From: Pelagibacteraceae bacterium AG-337-I02
Lineage (GTDB): Bacteria; Pseudomonadota; Alphaproteobacteria; HIMB59; GCA-002718135
DNA length: 64,000 nucleotides
Direction: 5' to 3'
Assembly (NCBI GenBank): GCA_003282155.1
Contig: QBZY01000004.1
Coordinates: 25,404 to 89,403 of the forward strand
Under the pieces are notes generated by a model that saw only the letters and a list, made by a program, of their open reading frames with translations, did no database searches and was not told the DNA's origin. Numbering within the stretch: position 1 is the first letter of the stretch; each line of letters starts with the position of its first letter. Below, one piece after another: positions 30,863 through 41,073 of this stretch. Made by a program: the position numbers and the translations under genes.

Positions 30863-31984
30863 ATGCTCTTATCTGCTATTAAAGAAAATCATATTAATGA
30901 GACAAGGGTCTCTATTTCTCCTGAATCCGTAAAGCTTTTTTTAAGATTAGGTTTAGAGGTTATCATTGAGAATGGAGCAGGAGAAACTTCAGGATATCAA
31001 AACTCAAATTATGAGGAGGCAGGAGCAAAAATTGTTACTAGATCCGAATGTTTACAAGCTGATGTTTGTCTATGTGTTAGAATGCCAAATACTGAGGATA
31101 TAAACAAATTAAAAATTAATTCACTACTAATTGGCATTTTGAATCCATACGAAAATAAATCTGAATTTACTAATTTAAACAAAAACAAAATATCATCTTG
31201 CTGTATGGAATTAATACCAAGAATTAGTAGAGCACAAAGTATGGATGTTTTATCATCTCAAGCAAACTTAGCTGGATACAGGAGTGTAATTGATGCTGCA
31301 GAGCAATTTGGAAAAGCTTTTCCAATGATGATGACTGCAGCGGGAAGAGTGAATCCAGCAAAGGTCATGATACTTGGTGTAGGTGTTGCAGGTTTACAAG
31401 CTATAGCAACGGCAAAAAGACTAGGGGCAGTAGTGTCTGCAACTGATGTTCGAGCTGCAACTAAAGAACAAGTTGAAAGTCTTGGTGGAAAATTCGTTAT
31501 GGTTGAAGATGATGAAGCTCAAAATGCTGAAACTAAAGGGGGTTATGCTAAAGAAATGAGTGAAGAATATAAAAGAAAACAAGCTCAATTAATATCAGAG
31601 ACAGTAGCAAAACAAGATATCATAATTTGTACTGCTCTTATACCCGGTAAAAAAGCACCTGTATTAATTACGGAAGAAATGGTTTCTTCAATGATTCCAG
31701 GCTCAGTAGTAATTGATTTGGCTGTGGAAGCTGGTGGTAATTGCCCTTTAAGTAAAATGAATGAAATTGTAGTGCATAATGGAGTAAAAATCGTTGGTTA
31801 TGGAAATGTTCCTGGAAGAGTGGCTAAAGACGCATCAGGATTGTATGCTAAAAATATTTTTAACTTCTTAAGTTTATTAATTAATAAAGAAGATAAAACA
31901 ATAAGTTTTGATTTTGACGATGAAATAATTAATTCTGTTTTGCTAACGCATGACGGGTATGTAAGATTGGAACAATTTAAGTAA
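30863..31984 (+). CDS. pntAA: NAD(P) transhydrogenase subunit alpha, part 1
   Basis: MTAAGRVNPAKVMILGVGVAGLQAIATAKRLGAVVSATDVRAATKEQVESLGGKF; domain order with following ORFs. Confidence 0.95.
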   Translation: MLLSAIKENHINETRVSISPESVKLFLRLGLEVIIENGAGETSGYQNSNYEEAGAKIVTRSECLQADVCLCVRMPNTEDINKLKINSLLIGILNPYENKSEFTNLNKNKISSCCMELIPRISRAQSMDVLSSQANLAGYRSVIDAAEQFGKAFPMMMTAAGRVNPAKVMILGVGVAGLQAIATAKRLGAVVSATDVRAATKEQVESLGGKFVMVEDDEAQNAETKGGYAKEMSEEYKRKQAQLISETVAKQDIIICTALIPGKKAPVLITEEMVSSMIPGSVVIDLAVEAGGNCPLSKMNEIVVHNGVKIVGYGNVPGRVAKDASGLYAKNIFNFLSLLINKEDKTISFDFDDEIINSVLLTHDGYVRLEQFK

Positions 31985-31985
31985 T

Positions 31986-32303
31986 ATGGAAGCACATTCT
32001 TCAGAAGTTTTTGTTATTGGATTAACAGTATTTTTCTTAGCATGTATTATTGGCTATTATGTAGTTTGGTCAGTTACTCCTGCTTTACATAGTCCATTGA
32101 TGGGAGTGACTAATGCAATATCAAGTGTAATTATAGTTGGGGCAATATTGGCGGCCGGTCCTCAAGGTTTTGATACTTCAAAAATTTTTGGACTAATTGG
32201 TGTTGTATTAGCTTCAGTTAATATATTCGGAGGTTTCTTAGTAACATATCGAATGCTCTCGATGTTTAAGAAAAAAACAAAAAAAACAAAGGAAAAAGAA
32301 TAA
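31986..32303 (+). CDS. pntAB: NAD(P) transhydrogenase subunit alpha, part 2
   Basis: VVWSVTPALHSPLMGVTNAISSVIIVGAI; short TM subunit between pntAA and pntB. Confidence 0.95.
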   Translation: MEAHSSEVFVIGLTVFFLACIIGYYVVWSVTPALHSPLMGVTNAISSVIIVGAILAAGPQGFDTSKIFGLIGVVLASVNIFGGFLVTYRMLSMFKKKTKKTKEKE

Positions 32304-33697
32304 TGTCTTCTAACATGGTTGCGATATTATATTTAATTTCTGCGTTATTGTTTATATTTGCTCTAAGAGGATTATCTCACCCTGAGTCTTCAAGAACTGG
32401 AAATATTTTTGGCATAATCGGTATGATTATAGCAGTATTTACTACTCTTATGTTCAAATCAGTTCTTAGTTATTATGAAATTGGAGCTGCGATACTAATT
32501 GGTGGTGCTATTGGTTCATTTATAGCCTTAAGAATAGAAATGACTGCATTACCTCAGTTAGTTGCTGCATTTCATAGTTTGGTTGGATTAGCAGCAGTTT
32601 TTGTTGCTGCTGCTGCTTTTTATGATCCTGTTGCATTTAATATAGGTAAAGTTGGGTCTATTAAAGTTGCTAGTCTTATTGAAATGAGTATCGGAACATT
32701 TATTGGTGCAATCACTTTCTCTGGTTCAGTATTAGCTTTTGGAAAGTTACAAGGCACAATTTCCGGTAAACCTATTGTTTTTAAGTTTCAACATTTAATT
32801 AATGCATTAATTTTTTTACTTATTATTTTTTTAATAATTTTTTTTGTTGTTAATCAATCACCAACAATTTTTTGGACTATAGTTTTTGTATCCATATTAC
32901 TAGGTTTTCTTGTGGTAATACCTATTGGTGGTGCTGACATGCCAGTTGTAGTATCTATGTTAAACTCTTATTCAGGTTGGGCAGCTTGTGGCATAGGATT
33001 TACCCTAAGTAATAATCTCTTAATTATAACAGGAGCGCTTGTCGGAGCTTCTGGTGCAATATTAAGTTATATAATGAGTAAAGGGATGAATAGATCCATT
33101 ATTAATGTTGTTCTAGGAGGTTTTGGTGGTGAGCAAGACACTAGTGTCAGTAAGGATAACTCTGATAAAATTGTTAAACAAGGTAATGCAGAAGATGCGG
33201 CATACATAATGAAAAATGCAGACTCTGTAATTATTGTACCTGGATACGGAATGGCTGTGGCGCAAGCTCAACATGCTTTAAGAGAAATGGGTGACATATT
33301 AAAAAAAGAAGGAATAGAAGTAAGATACGCAATTCATCCAGTTGCTGGTAGAATGCCAGGCCATATGAATGTTTTGCTTGCTGAAGCTAATGTTCCATAT
33401 GAAGAAGTCTTAGAACTAGATGAAATTAATCATGATTTTCCTATGACAGAGGTTTCTTTTGTTATCGGTGCAAATGATGTAACAAATCCGGCTGCAAAAA
33501 CTGATGAGTCTTCACCAATTTTTGGTATGCCTATTTTAGATGTTGAAAAATCTCAAAGTGTTTTATTTGTAAAACGTTCAATGGCAACTGGTTATTCGGG
33601 TGTTGATAATGAATTATTTTATAGAGATAATACGACTATGCTATTTGGAGATGCTAAAAAGATGTGTGAGGATATCGTAAAAAGTCTTTCTGCTTAA
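32303..33697 (+). CDS. pntB: NAD(P) transhydrogenase subunit beta
   Basis: [65 protein letters not shown]. Confidence 0.97.
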   Translation: MSSNMVAILYLISALLFIFALRGLSHPESSRTGNIFGIIGMIIAVFTTLMFKSVLSYYEIGAAILIGGAIGSFIALRIEMTALPQLVAAFHSLVGLAAVFVAAAAFYDPVAFNIGKVGSIKVASLIEMSIGTFIGAITFSGSVLAFGKLQGTISGKPIVFKFQHLINALIFLLIIFLIIFFVVNQSPTIFWTIVFVSILLGFLVVIPIGGADMPVVVSMLNSYSGWAACGIGFTLSNNLLIITGALVGASGAILSYIMSKGMNRSIINVVLGGFGGEQDTSVSKDNSDKIVKQGNAEDAAYIMKNADSVIIVPGYGMAVAQAQHALREMGDILKKEGIEVRYAIHPVAGRMPGHMNVLLAEANVPYEEVLELDEINHDFPMTEVSFVIGANDVTNPAAKTDESSPIFGMPILDVEKSQSVLFVKRSMATGYSGVDNELFYRDNTTMLFGDAKKMCEDIVKSLSA

Positions 33698-33891
33698 TCG
33701 TTATTTCTTTTTGCAGATTTTCTAGCTCTTCTAATATTTTCTTCTTTTTCTCTAGCTCTTTTCAAACAAGGTTTTTCATAGTGTTTACGAAGTTTCATTT
33801 CTTTATATAAACCTTCACGCTGCATTTTCTTTTTAAGCGATCTAATTGCTTGTTCTACATTATTATCTTTTACGTTTACAAAAAGTGTCAT
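33694..33891 (-). CDS. rpsU: 30S ribosomal protein S21
   Basis: [54 protein letters not shown]. Confidence 0.96.
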   Translation of the reverse strand: MTLFVNVKDNNVEQAIRSLKKKMQREGLYKEMKLRKHYEKPCLKRAREKEENIRRARKSAKRNND

Positions 33892-33985
33892 TGAGACGGG
33901 CTAGTAACATAAACTCATATTATTTGCAAACGGATATATTGAATTAATCTATTGGTATATTAGAAAAAATACTTATATTTATTAC

Positions 33986-34516
33986 GTGTCTATTTTAAAA
34001 ATATCAAAAATTGGTCATCCAATCTTACTAAAAGAATGTTCTGAAATAAAAGAGTTCTCATCAGATTCTCTAAAGAAAATAGTTTATGACATGTCTGAAA
34101 CTATGCTTGACTATAACGGTATAGGTTTAGCAGCTCCCCAAGTACATATTTCAAAGAAAATTATAGTATTTCGAAACCCTGATAATGAAGACAAGAATAA
34201 GATTGAGATAACACCATTAATTAATCCTAGTTTAACACCTATAGGAGAAGAAACTGAGGATGATTGGGAAGGTTGCTTATCTATTCCTGGTATGCAGGGC
34301 TTAGTTAGAAGATTTAAAAAAATTAAATATTCTGGATTTGATCTTGATGGCAAAGTGATTAAAAATGAGGTTGAAGGATTACATGCAAGGGTTGTACAAC
34401 ATGAGGTAGATCATTTAGACGGCATTTTGTATACATCGCGTTTAGCACATAAAAACGCTTTTGGTTTTGAAAAAGAAATAACTACTTATTGGAAAAATGA
34501 ACAAAACAGAAAATAA
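33986..34516 (+). CDS. def: Peptide deformylase
   Basis: GIGLAAPQV, EGCLSIPG, QHEVDHLDGILY. Confidence 0.97.
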   Translation: MSILKISKIGHPILLKECSEIKEFSSDSLKKIVYDMSETMLDYNGIGLAAPQVHISKKIIVFRNPDNEDKNKIEITPLINPSLTPIGEETEDDWEGCLSIPGMQGLVRRFKKIKYSGFDLDGKVIKNEVEGLHARVVQHEVDHLDGILYTSRLAHKNAFGFEKEITTYWKNEQNRK

Positions 34517-35114
34517 AAAAAAAGAAGATATTCTAAAAAAAGTAAAAAAAATTGTATCAATTGAAGGCTGGTCATCAGAAATATTTTCAAAACTACAAAA
34601 ACAAAACATAGAAAAAAATGATTTATTTTATTTTTTTCCAGATGGTTATAAAGATTTATTAGAATATTCTTTACAAAATATTAATGAAAAACTTGAATAT
34701 AAATTAAAAAAAATTAATTTAATTAATTTTCCAATTAATAAAAGAATAAAAAAAATATTATTATTACGGTTTGATATATTAAGTGAAGATAAGGAATTTT
34801 ATAAAAAAACCTTTAATCATCTTTTGTTGCCCACAAATAATAAAATATCCAAAAAGAGTTTATATAATTCAGTAAATACAATGTGGTATTTAGCTGGAGA
34901 TAATTCAACAGATTTCAATTATTATACAAAAAGACTTATTTTATCAGGAGTATATACAAATGCCTTATTCGTTTTTTTTTCAAAAGAAATGAAGTATGTT
35001 GAAGAAAATATTGATAAAAATCTTAAGAGAATTTCAAAAATTCCAAAAATTAAGGAAAGAATATCTTTTATTAAGGATAACGCTCCTAAATTTTTAAAAA
35101 GTTTTTTAGCTTAA
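34497..35114 (+). CDS. COQ9 family (rpsU-divergent) ubiquinone biosynthesis accessory protein
   Basis: MWYLAGDNSTDFNYYTKRLILSGVYTNALFVF; positioned divergently near rpsU, as is typical of this family. Confidence 0.82.
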   Translation: MNKTENKKKEDILKKVKKIVSIEGWSSEIFSKLQKQNIEKNDLFYFFPDGYKDLLEYSLQNINEKLEYKLKKINLINFPINKRIKKILLLRFDILSEDKEFYKKTFNHLLLPTNNKISKKSLYNSVNTMWYLAGDNSTDFNYYTKRLILSGVYTNALFVFFSKEMKYVEENIDKNLKRISKIPKIKERISFIKDNAPKFLKSFLA

Positions 35115-35311
35115 GCTATACTATCTGGCTCTAATTTATTTTGAATTTCTAATATTTTATCTTTTAGGATTAATTTTCTTTTTTTTAACCTTTGAATTTG
35201 TAAAAAATCTACAGTATTTTTTTCTTGGAGTCTAATAAGTATTTCATCAAGATCTCTATGTTCTTGCTCAAAATTTTTTAAAATTTTTATAAGTTTGTTT
35301 ATGTCATCCAT
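35111..35311 (-). CDS. YdcH/DUF465-like small protein
   Basis: FEQEHRDLDEILIRLQEKNTVDFLQIQRLKKRKLILKDKILEIQNKL; start MDDINK at 35311 preferred over 35374. Confidence 0.8.
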   Translation of the reverse strand: MDDINKLIKILKNFEQEHRDLDEILIRLQEKNTVDFLQIQRLKKRKLILKDKILEIQNKLEPDSIA

Positions 35312-35355
35312 GAAAATAAATAAGTAAAAATATAATAATAGTATATAAACGCCCT

Positions 35356-36441
35356 GTGGTAAAAAAAATAGCAATTTTAACTAGTGGTGGAGATTGTGCA
35401 GGTTTAAATGCTGTAATTAGAGCAGTAACATTAAGAGCACATAATAAGTATAATTGGGAAGTTTATGGAATTAAGGATGGAACATTAGGCCTTTTGAAAG
35501 AACCACTGGACGTTATCAAATTAGATCCACAAAATTTCGAGGGAAGCTTAATGAGAATGGGTGGAACTTTTTTGGGATCAAATAACAAAGGCAATCCTTT
35601 TAAAAAAATTATAAGAAATGGAAAAAAAATTGACTCCTCTGATTTAGTTATTGAGGGTTTTAAAAAATTAGGAATAGATGCACTAATAGGAATTGGCGGA
35701 GATGGTAGTTTGAAAATTCTTCAAAGTATTACAAAAAAAGGAAATATAAATTTTGTAGGTATTCCAAAGACTATAGATAATGATGTAAAGCATAATGAGC
35801 TATCTATAGGATATGATACTGCAGTTGATGTAGCAACAAATGCATTAGATATGCTTCAACCAACAGCAGCTAGCCACAGAAGAGTAATGATTTTAGAAGT
35901 AATGGGTAGAGATGCAGGCCATATTGCTTTGAATGCAGGAATAGCAGGGGGAGCAGATGTTATTTTGATTCCCGAGATTCAATATTCAATAAGATCTATT
36001 GCTGATCATATTGAGAAACTTAGGTCTAAAGGTAGAAATCATGCATTAATCGTTGTTGCAGAAGCTGTAAAAAAAGAAAACGGTAAAAAAGCTACAGTAA
36101 AATATGTTGATGGAGAGGTTCGCCTTGGAGGGATTGGAAATTATCTTGGTGATGAAATCTATAAAATAACAGACTCTGAAACAAGAGTTACAGTTTTAGG
36201 ACATGTTCAAAGAGGTGCTCAACCAACTCATAGAGATCGTTTAATTGCAAGTGCATTTGGAGTTTATGCTGTAGATTTAATTGCAAAGAAAAAATTTAAT
36301 AGAGTAGTTGTATGGAAAGACAGAGGGGTACAAGATTTGATGCTTAGTCAAGTTGCTGGATATTCAAAAACTGTTCAAAAAAATGATCCTTTGATTAAAG
36401 TAGCTGAAGGTCTTGGAATTTATATCGGTGAACTAAATTAG
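35356..36441 (+). CDS. 6-phosphofructokinase family
   Basis: GTG start; AILTSGGDCAGLNAVIRAV, IGIGGDGSLKI, GIPKTIDNDV, GHVQRGAQPTHRDRL. Confidence 0.93.
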   Translation: MVKKIAILTSGGDCAGLNAVIRAVTLRAHNKYNWEVYGIKDGTLGLLKEPLDVIKLDPQNFEGSLMRMGGTFLGSNNKGNPFKKIIRNGKKIDSSDLVIEGFKKLGIDALIGIGGDGSLKILQSITKKGNINFVGIPKTIDNDVKHNELSIGYDTAVDVATNALDMLQPTAASHRRVMILEVMGRDAGHIALNAGIAGGADVILIPEIQYSIRSIADHIEKLRSKGRNHALIVVAEAVKKENGKKATVKYVDGEVRLGGIGNYLGDEIYKITDSETRVTVLGHVQRGAQPTHRDRLIASAFGVYAVDLIAKKKFNRVVVWKDRGVQDLMLSQVAGYSKTVQKNDPLIKVAEGLGIYIGELN

Positions 36442-37196
36442 AAATTCCCTAATTTTTTCCAAATAAATGCATAGATATTTAGAGGCAAAAATCTTAATAT
36501 TTTTACAGAAAAAACCAAAATAAAAGGAAAATAGATTTCAAATTTATATTTCCCAGTTAATCCTTTAAATATTTTATCAGCAGCATAATTTGCGGGTTTT
36601 AAAAAGGGCATTTTAAAAGAATTTAACTTCGTTGAATCAGTATCTATGAAACCTGGATTAATGACTGAAATTTTTATATTTAATTTTTTAAAATCAAAAT
36701 ATAAACTTTCTACTAAATTTAGTTGTGCTGCTTTGGTCATACCATAGGCACCTGCTGTCGGCATCCCTCTGTATCCAACTGGTGAAGAAACTATAGATAT
36801 CAAATTATTTCTACCCTTCATATAATTTTTCAAAACATCTATGCAATTTATTGTTCCATTTAAATTAACATCAATTAATAAATTGTAATTATTTATATCA
36901 AAATCTTGATTCCTATTGGGTGAGTAAGCGGTTGCATTTAGAAGAGCAATATTAATTTTTGATATTTTGTTTTCTATGTATGCAATCGTATCATCTACTT
37001 CTTGGTACTTACTTACGTCACAAGCTTTATAGTAAATTTCTTTATTACTTGTTATATTTTTTAATTTTTCGACTGCTTTTTTTAATTTTTCTTCATTTCT
37101 TGAAGAAATTATAACTCTCCAATTTTCTACTAAGAATTTTTGTGCTACTGCAAAACCAATTCCAGAAGATCCACCGGTAATCCATATAGTTTGCAA
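36438..37196 (-). CDS. Short-chain dehydrogenase/reductase
   Basis: TGGSSGIGFAVAQKF, NATAY, YGMTKAAQ. Confidence 0.9.
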   Translation of the reverse strand: MQTIWITGGSSGIGFAVAQKFLVENWRVIISSRNEEKLKKAVEKLKNITSNKEIYYKACDVSKYQEVDDTIAYIENKISKINIALLNATAYSPNRNQDFDINNYNLLIDVNLNGTINCIDVLKNYMKGRNNLISIVSSPVGYRGMPTAGAYGMTKAAQLNLVESLYFDFKKLNIKISVINPGFIDTDSTKLNSFKMPFLKPANYAADKIFKGLTGKYKFEIYFPFILVFSVKILRFLPLNIYAFIWKKLGNF

Positions 37197-37880
37197 TTAT
37201 TGACCCCAATCATTTCGAATTATTGTTATAATATTTTTTTTATCATTAGGGTTTTTGAATTCCATTTTCATGAGTTCTTTTTCAAAATACCAAAGTGTAT
37301 ATTCTGGAAATGGTCCTTTATCTTTTTGATGCTTCGATGCATTGAAAAGGTACTTATTAGCTAATATTTCAATTTCATTAAGTTTAATTACTTCATCTTC
37401 AAGTTGCTTTACTTCAATAGATCTTACAATACCTTTTTGAGTATCAAATACCTCTTTTTCGTTTAACATTTCAGGATTCCAATAGTTTAATGGTACTATA
37501 TTTTTATCTAATTTTAATTCTCCATCCATACCACTTACAATAAAAAAATCATCTTTATCATTTCCAATTATTTTATATTCTCTATCATCTTCAAAGTCTG
37601 TAAATCCATCAATTGATACAAATTCTCCATCTGTCCACGTTTCTTTAGTTTCCTGAAAAAATTTATATGCTGGAATAAATAAAACTTTAACATTAATTTT
37701 TAAAACTGAATGTATAACTACTCTATCTTCATTTTTTTCAAATTTTGATATTAAGCTTCCAATATTTTTCTTTTTTCTTATAACATCATAACTTACTTCA
37801 TTATCTTCTGGTATAGGAAATGGTTGACAAAAAACACTAAAAGAAAAAACTGATAAACAAACTATAAAGATATATTTCAC
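37197..37880 (-). CDS. Exported DUF3108-like protein
   Basis: GTG start at 37880 gives signal peptide VKYIFIVCLSVFSFSVFC; EVSYDVIRKKKNIGSLISKF and ...TLWYFEKELMKMEFKNP typical of DUF3108. Confidence 0.65.
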   Translation of the reverse strand: MKYIFIVCLSVFSFSVFCQPFPIPEDNEVSYDVIRKKKNIGSLISKFEKNEDRVVIHSVLKINVKVLFIPAYKFFQETKETWTDGEFVSIDGFTDFEDDREYKIIGNDKDDFFIVSGMDGELKLDKNIVPLNYWNPEMLNEKEVFDTQKGIVRSIEVKQLEDEVIKLNEIEILANKYLFNASKHQKDKGPFPEYTLWYFEKELMKMEFKNPNDKKNIITIIRNDWGQ

Positions 37881-38602
37881 GATTTTATTCTTAATGATGA
37901 TCTTCCTCCATCTATATGAAATATTTGTCCAGTAATCCAATTATTTTTATCACTTAATAGAAAACTTCCAATATCAGAGAAATCATCACCAGATCCAATT
38001 TTAGGTAGAGGATGCATATTTTCAATTGCTTTCTTAATAGTTTCATTACTAATCAACTTTTGTGTCATTTTTGCGTCAGTTAAACTTGGTGCGATACAAT
38101 TAACTTTAATTTTTGGAGCAAATTCTGCAGCTAAGCTTAAAGTAAGCCCTTCAATAGCACCTTTTGCGGAAGACACTATTGTGTGATTAGTAAAACCCTG
38201 TTTAACAGCTATAGTTGAATAAAGTAGAATACTACCAGTATTTTTAGCTAAAGTTTCTTGATTATACTTAATTGCATTTATTGCACTAAGTGTATTTATT
38301 TTAAAAGAATCAATAAAATCTTCATCTTTTGTCATTTTGAGAGGTTTTAAGTTTATAGAACCAACACAAAAAGCAATACCGTATAATCGATCTTTGTATT
38401 GCTCTGAAATACTTCTAACTTTATCAAAATCTAAAACATCACAAACTTTATATTCGCAACCAATTTCCTCTGATAATTGTTTTAATTCTGTCTCATTTCT
38501 AGAAATAATTATTGGATCATAGTTATTACTCTTCAGTTTTTTTGATAATGATTTTCCAATAGAACCTGTTCCCCCAAAGACAAATATATTTTTGTTAGAC
38601 AT
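37877..38602 (-). CDS. Short-chain dehydrogenase/reductase
   Basis: VFGGTGSIGKSLSKKL, SSAKGAIEGLTLSLAAEFAPKIKVNCIAPSLTDA, GQIFHIDGGRSSL. Confidence 0.9.
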   Translation of the reverse strand: MSNKNIFVFGGTGSIGKSLSKKLKSNNYDPIIISRNETELKQLSEEIGCEYKVCDVLDFDKVRSISEQYKDRLYGIAFCVGSINLKPLKMTKDEDFIDSFKINTLSAINAIKYNQETLAKNTGSILLYSTIAVKQGFTNHTIVSSAKGAIEGLTLSLAAEFAPKIKVNCIAPSLTDAKMTQKLISNETIKKAIENMHPLPKIGSGDDFSDIGSFLLSDKNNWITGQIFHIDGGRSSLRIKS

Positions 38603-39650
38603 TCTTAACCTTTCTAATTTTAATTTGATGATAACTAATTAATAAAGTTGATAATAACAAAATTGAATTAGTCTGATGTAAACTTGCGACTGGTAAATAA
38701 ACATTGCTTAAAAGCGTGATAATTCCTAAAATAACTTGTAAAGTTAGAAAAAATATAACCAAGTAAACTAGATAACTAGAAACATTTTTATTATCAAATT
38801 TAATAAATCTAAAACATACAAATAGGATATAAAAAAAAACAAATATTGATAACCAGCGGTGGTTAAAATTTATTGCAACTGTATTTTCAAAAATATTATA
38901 AATACCTAAATCATCAATAACATAGTCATCAGGTATAATTTTTCCATTCATTAGTGGAAAAGTATTAAAAGATTGTCCAGAATTGGTTCCTGCCATAAAT
39001 CCACCTGTTGCAATTGTAATAAATATTAAGATTACAGCAATTAAAATATAAAATTCAATTGTTTTTGGATTAGATAAAAAACTTATATTTGAAGAATGCC
39101 TGTAATCCATTGCTATCCATAATAGTATAGAAAAAATTATAAGAGCATTTAAAAGATGAAAAGTAAGTCTATAAGGACTTACATAAGGATTTTCAGTTAA
39201 ACCACTCTTTACCATCCACCACCCAATAACTGCTTGAAACAAACCAAACAAAAAGACAACACCAAGTCTTATATAGAGCGAAGATTGAATTTGTTTTTTA
39301 AAACTGAAGTAAACTAAAGGTATTAAAAAGACAATTCCAATGGCTCTTGCAAATATTCTATGAAACCACTCCCACCAAAAAATATATTTAAACTCATTTA
39401 ACGTCATATTTTTGTTAACTATTTTGTATTCTGGTGTTTGTTTATACATTTCAAATACAACCAACCAACTTTCTAAACTCATTGGTGGAATTATACCTAA
39501 AATTGGACGCCAGTCGGTCATAGAAAGTCCAGAATCGGTTAATCTTGTTAGACCTCCAATTACTATAATTAACAAAACCATTGCGGTTATTGTTAATAGC
39601 CATATATAAATTCCAGGATTATAATATTCTGAGGATTTAGAGTGATTCAT
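38595..39650 (-). CDS. ctaA: Haem A synthase
   Basis: VIGGLTRLTDSGLSMTDWRPILGIIPP, YIFWWEWFHRIFARAIG, GFMAGTNSGQSFNTFPLMNGKIIPDDY, FNHRWL. Confidence 0.96.
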   Translation of the reverse strand: MNHSKSSEYYNPGIYIWLLTITAMVLLIIVIGGLTRLTDSGLSMTDWRPILGIIPPMSLESWLVVFEMYKQTPEYKIVNKNMTLNEFKYIFWWEWFHRIFARAIGIVFLIPLVYFSFKKQIQSSLYIRLGVVFLFGLFQAVIGWWMVKSGLTENPYVSPYRLTFHLLNALIIFSILLWIAMDYRHSSNISFLSNPKTIEFYILIAVILIFITIATGGFMAGTNSGQSFNTFPLMNGKIIPDDYVIDDLGIYNIFENTVAINFNHRWLSIFVFFYILFVCFRFIKFDNKNVSSYLVYLVIFFLTLQVILGIITLLSNVYLPVASLHQTNSILLLSTLLISYHQIKIRKVKNV

Positions 39651-39703
39651 TCAGAATATATATAATCCCTAGAAATAATAAAAAAAGTTGTTATTTTTCA
39701 CAT

Positions 39704-40714
39704 ATGACTGAAAAAACTGATGTAGTAATTATAGGTACAGGTCCGGTAGGCTTATTTGCTGTATTTGAATTAGGTCTTTTAAACATAAATTGTCATTTAG
39801 TTGACAATTTAGATAAAGTTGGAGGTCAGTGCGCAGAATTGTACCCAGAAAAACCAATTTATGATATTCCATCAAGACCTGTTGTAACAGGACAACAATT
39901 AACTGACGAGTTAATTAAACAGATAAACCCTTTTAAACCTAAATTTCATCTTAACCAACAAGTTGAGAAAATTACTAAAACAGAATATGGTTGGATCGTA
40001 GAGACTAATATAGGCATAAAAGTTGAAGCAAAATGTATTGTTATAGCCGCAGGAGCAGGAAGCTTTGTGCCTCGAAAACCTCCAATTGAGAATATTGAGA
40101 ATTTCGAAAACAAAAATGTTTTTTACGCAATTCGAGACAAATCAATATTTAAGGATAAAAAACTCTTAATTGCAGGAGGAGGGGATTCTGCTTTGGATTG
40201 GACAAATGAATTATCTAAGGATTCCAATGTAACTCTAATACATAGAAGAAAAGAGTTTAGGGCAGCACCGGATTCTGTTTCAAAAATGCAAGAATTAGAA
40301 ACAAAAGGAAAAATTAAATTTTTAAAAGGCCAAATAAAAAAGATTTCAAAGACTCAAGATAGCAAAATAATGCTTGAATACGAAAACGATAATGAAAGAT
40401 CAAAAATTGAAGTAGATTACCTTTTGCCATTTTTTGGCTTAAAAATGGAACTAGGTCCAATTGCGGAATGGGGTTTAAACTTACACGAAAACTTAATTAA
40501 GGTGGACACTGAAAAATTTGAAACTTCTTCACCATCAATCTTTGCGATTGGTGACATAAATTGGTATCCAGGAAAACTTAAGCTTATCCTATCAGGATTT
40601 CACGAGTCTGCCTTAATGGCTCAAGAAGTATTCAAGTATTGCTTTCCTGATAAGAAAAACATTTTTAGATACACAACATCTTCTAAAGAACTTCAGAAAA
40701 AACTAGGCGTTTAA
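39704..40714 (+). CDS. Thioredoxin-reductase-like ferredoxin/flavodoxin-NADP+ reductase
   Basis: VVIIGTGPVGLFAVFELG, DKVGGQCAELYPEKPIYDIPS, LLIAGGGDSALDW, FAIGDINWYPGKLKLILSGFHE; no CxxC redox motif. Confidence 0.9.
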   Translation: MTEKTDVVIIGTGPVGLFAVFELGLLNINCHLVDNLDKVGGQCAELYPEKPIYDIPSRPVVTGQQLTDELIKQINPFKPKFHLNQQVEKITKTEYGWIVETNIGIKVEAKCIVIAAGAGSFVPRKPPIENIENFENKNVFYAIRDKSIFKDKKLLIAGGGDSALDWTNELSKDSNVTLIHRRKEFRAAPDSVSKMQELETKGKIKFLKGQIKKISKTQDSKIMLEYENDNERSKIEVDYLLPFFGLKMELGPIAEWGLNLHENLIKVDTEKFETSSPSIFAIGDINWYPGKLKLILSGFHESALMAQEVFKYCFPDKKNIFRYTTSSKELQKKLGV

Positions 40715-41025
40715 TGCCAAAGTTAATAATCACAGATAGATCAGGTACAAAGTCTGAAATTGAATATGATAGTAATTTTACATTAATGGAAACCCTTAGA
40801 GACAATGGCTACGATATTGAAGCTTCGTGTGGAGGATGTTGTGCTTGTGCTACCTGTCATATTTATATTGATGAAAAATGGACAAACAAGCTGAAAAATA
40901 TGGATGATGATGAAGAATCTATGCTTGATCAAGCTTTTGATGTTAAAAATAATTCCAGATTATCATGTCAAATTGATCTTTCTGAAGAGCTTGATGGTTT
41001 AGAGATAGAAATTGCTCCAGAATAG
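40714..41025 (+). CDS. 2Fe-2S ferredoxin (adrenodoxin type)
   Basis: ASCGGCCACATCHIYI cluster ligands, SRLSCQI. Confidence 0.93.
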   Translation: MPKLIITDRSGTKSEIEYDSNFTLMETLRDNGYDIEASCGGCCACATCHIYIDEKWTNKLKNMDDDEESMLDQAFDVKNNSRLSCQIDLSEELDGLEIEIAPE

Positions 41026-41027
41026 TA

Positions 41028-41033
41028 TTGACA
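41028..41033 (+). promoter_or_regulatory. Candidate -35 box (TTGACA) of marR promoter
   Basis: Exact TTGACA; TATACA at 41049-41054 after a 15-bp spacer inside the palindrome; ATG at 41074. Confidence 0.5.
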
Positions 41034-41043
41034 TGAATTATTA

Positions 41044-41057
41044 ATTTGTATACAAAT
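41044..41057. promoter_or_regulatory. Candidate MarR operator, perfect 14-bp palindrome ATTTGTATACAAAT
   Basis: Perfect palindrome overlapping the candidate -10, 17 bp before the marR ATG; half-site TTTGTATA recurs at 41060-41067. Confidence 0.6.
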
Positions 41058-41073
41058 AGTTTGTATAAAAACT

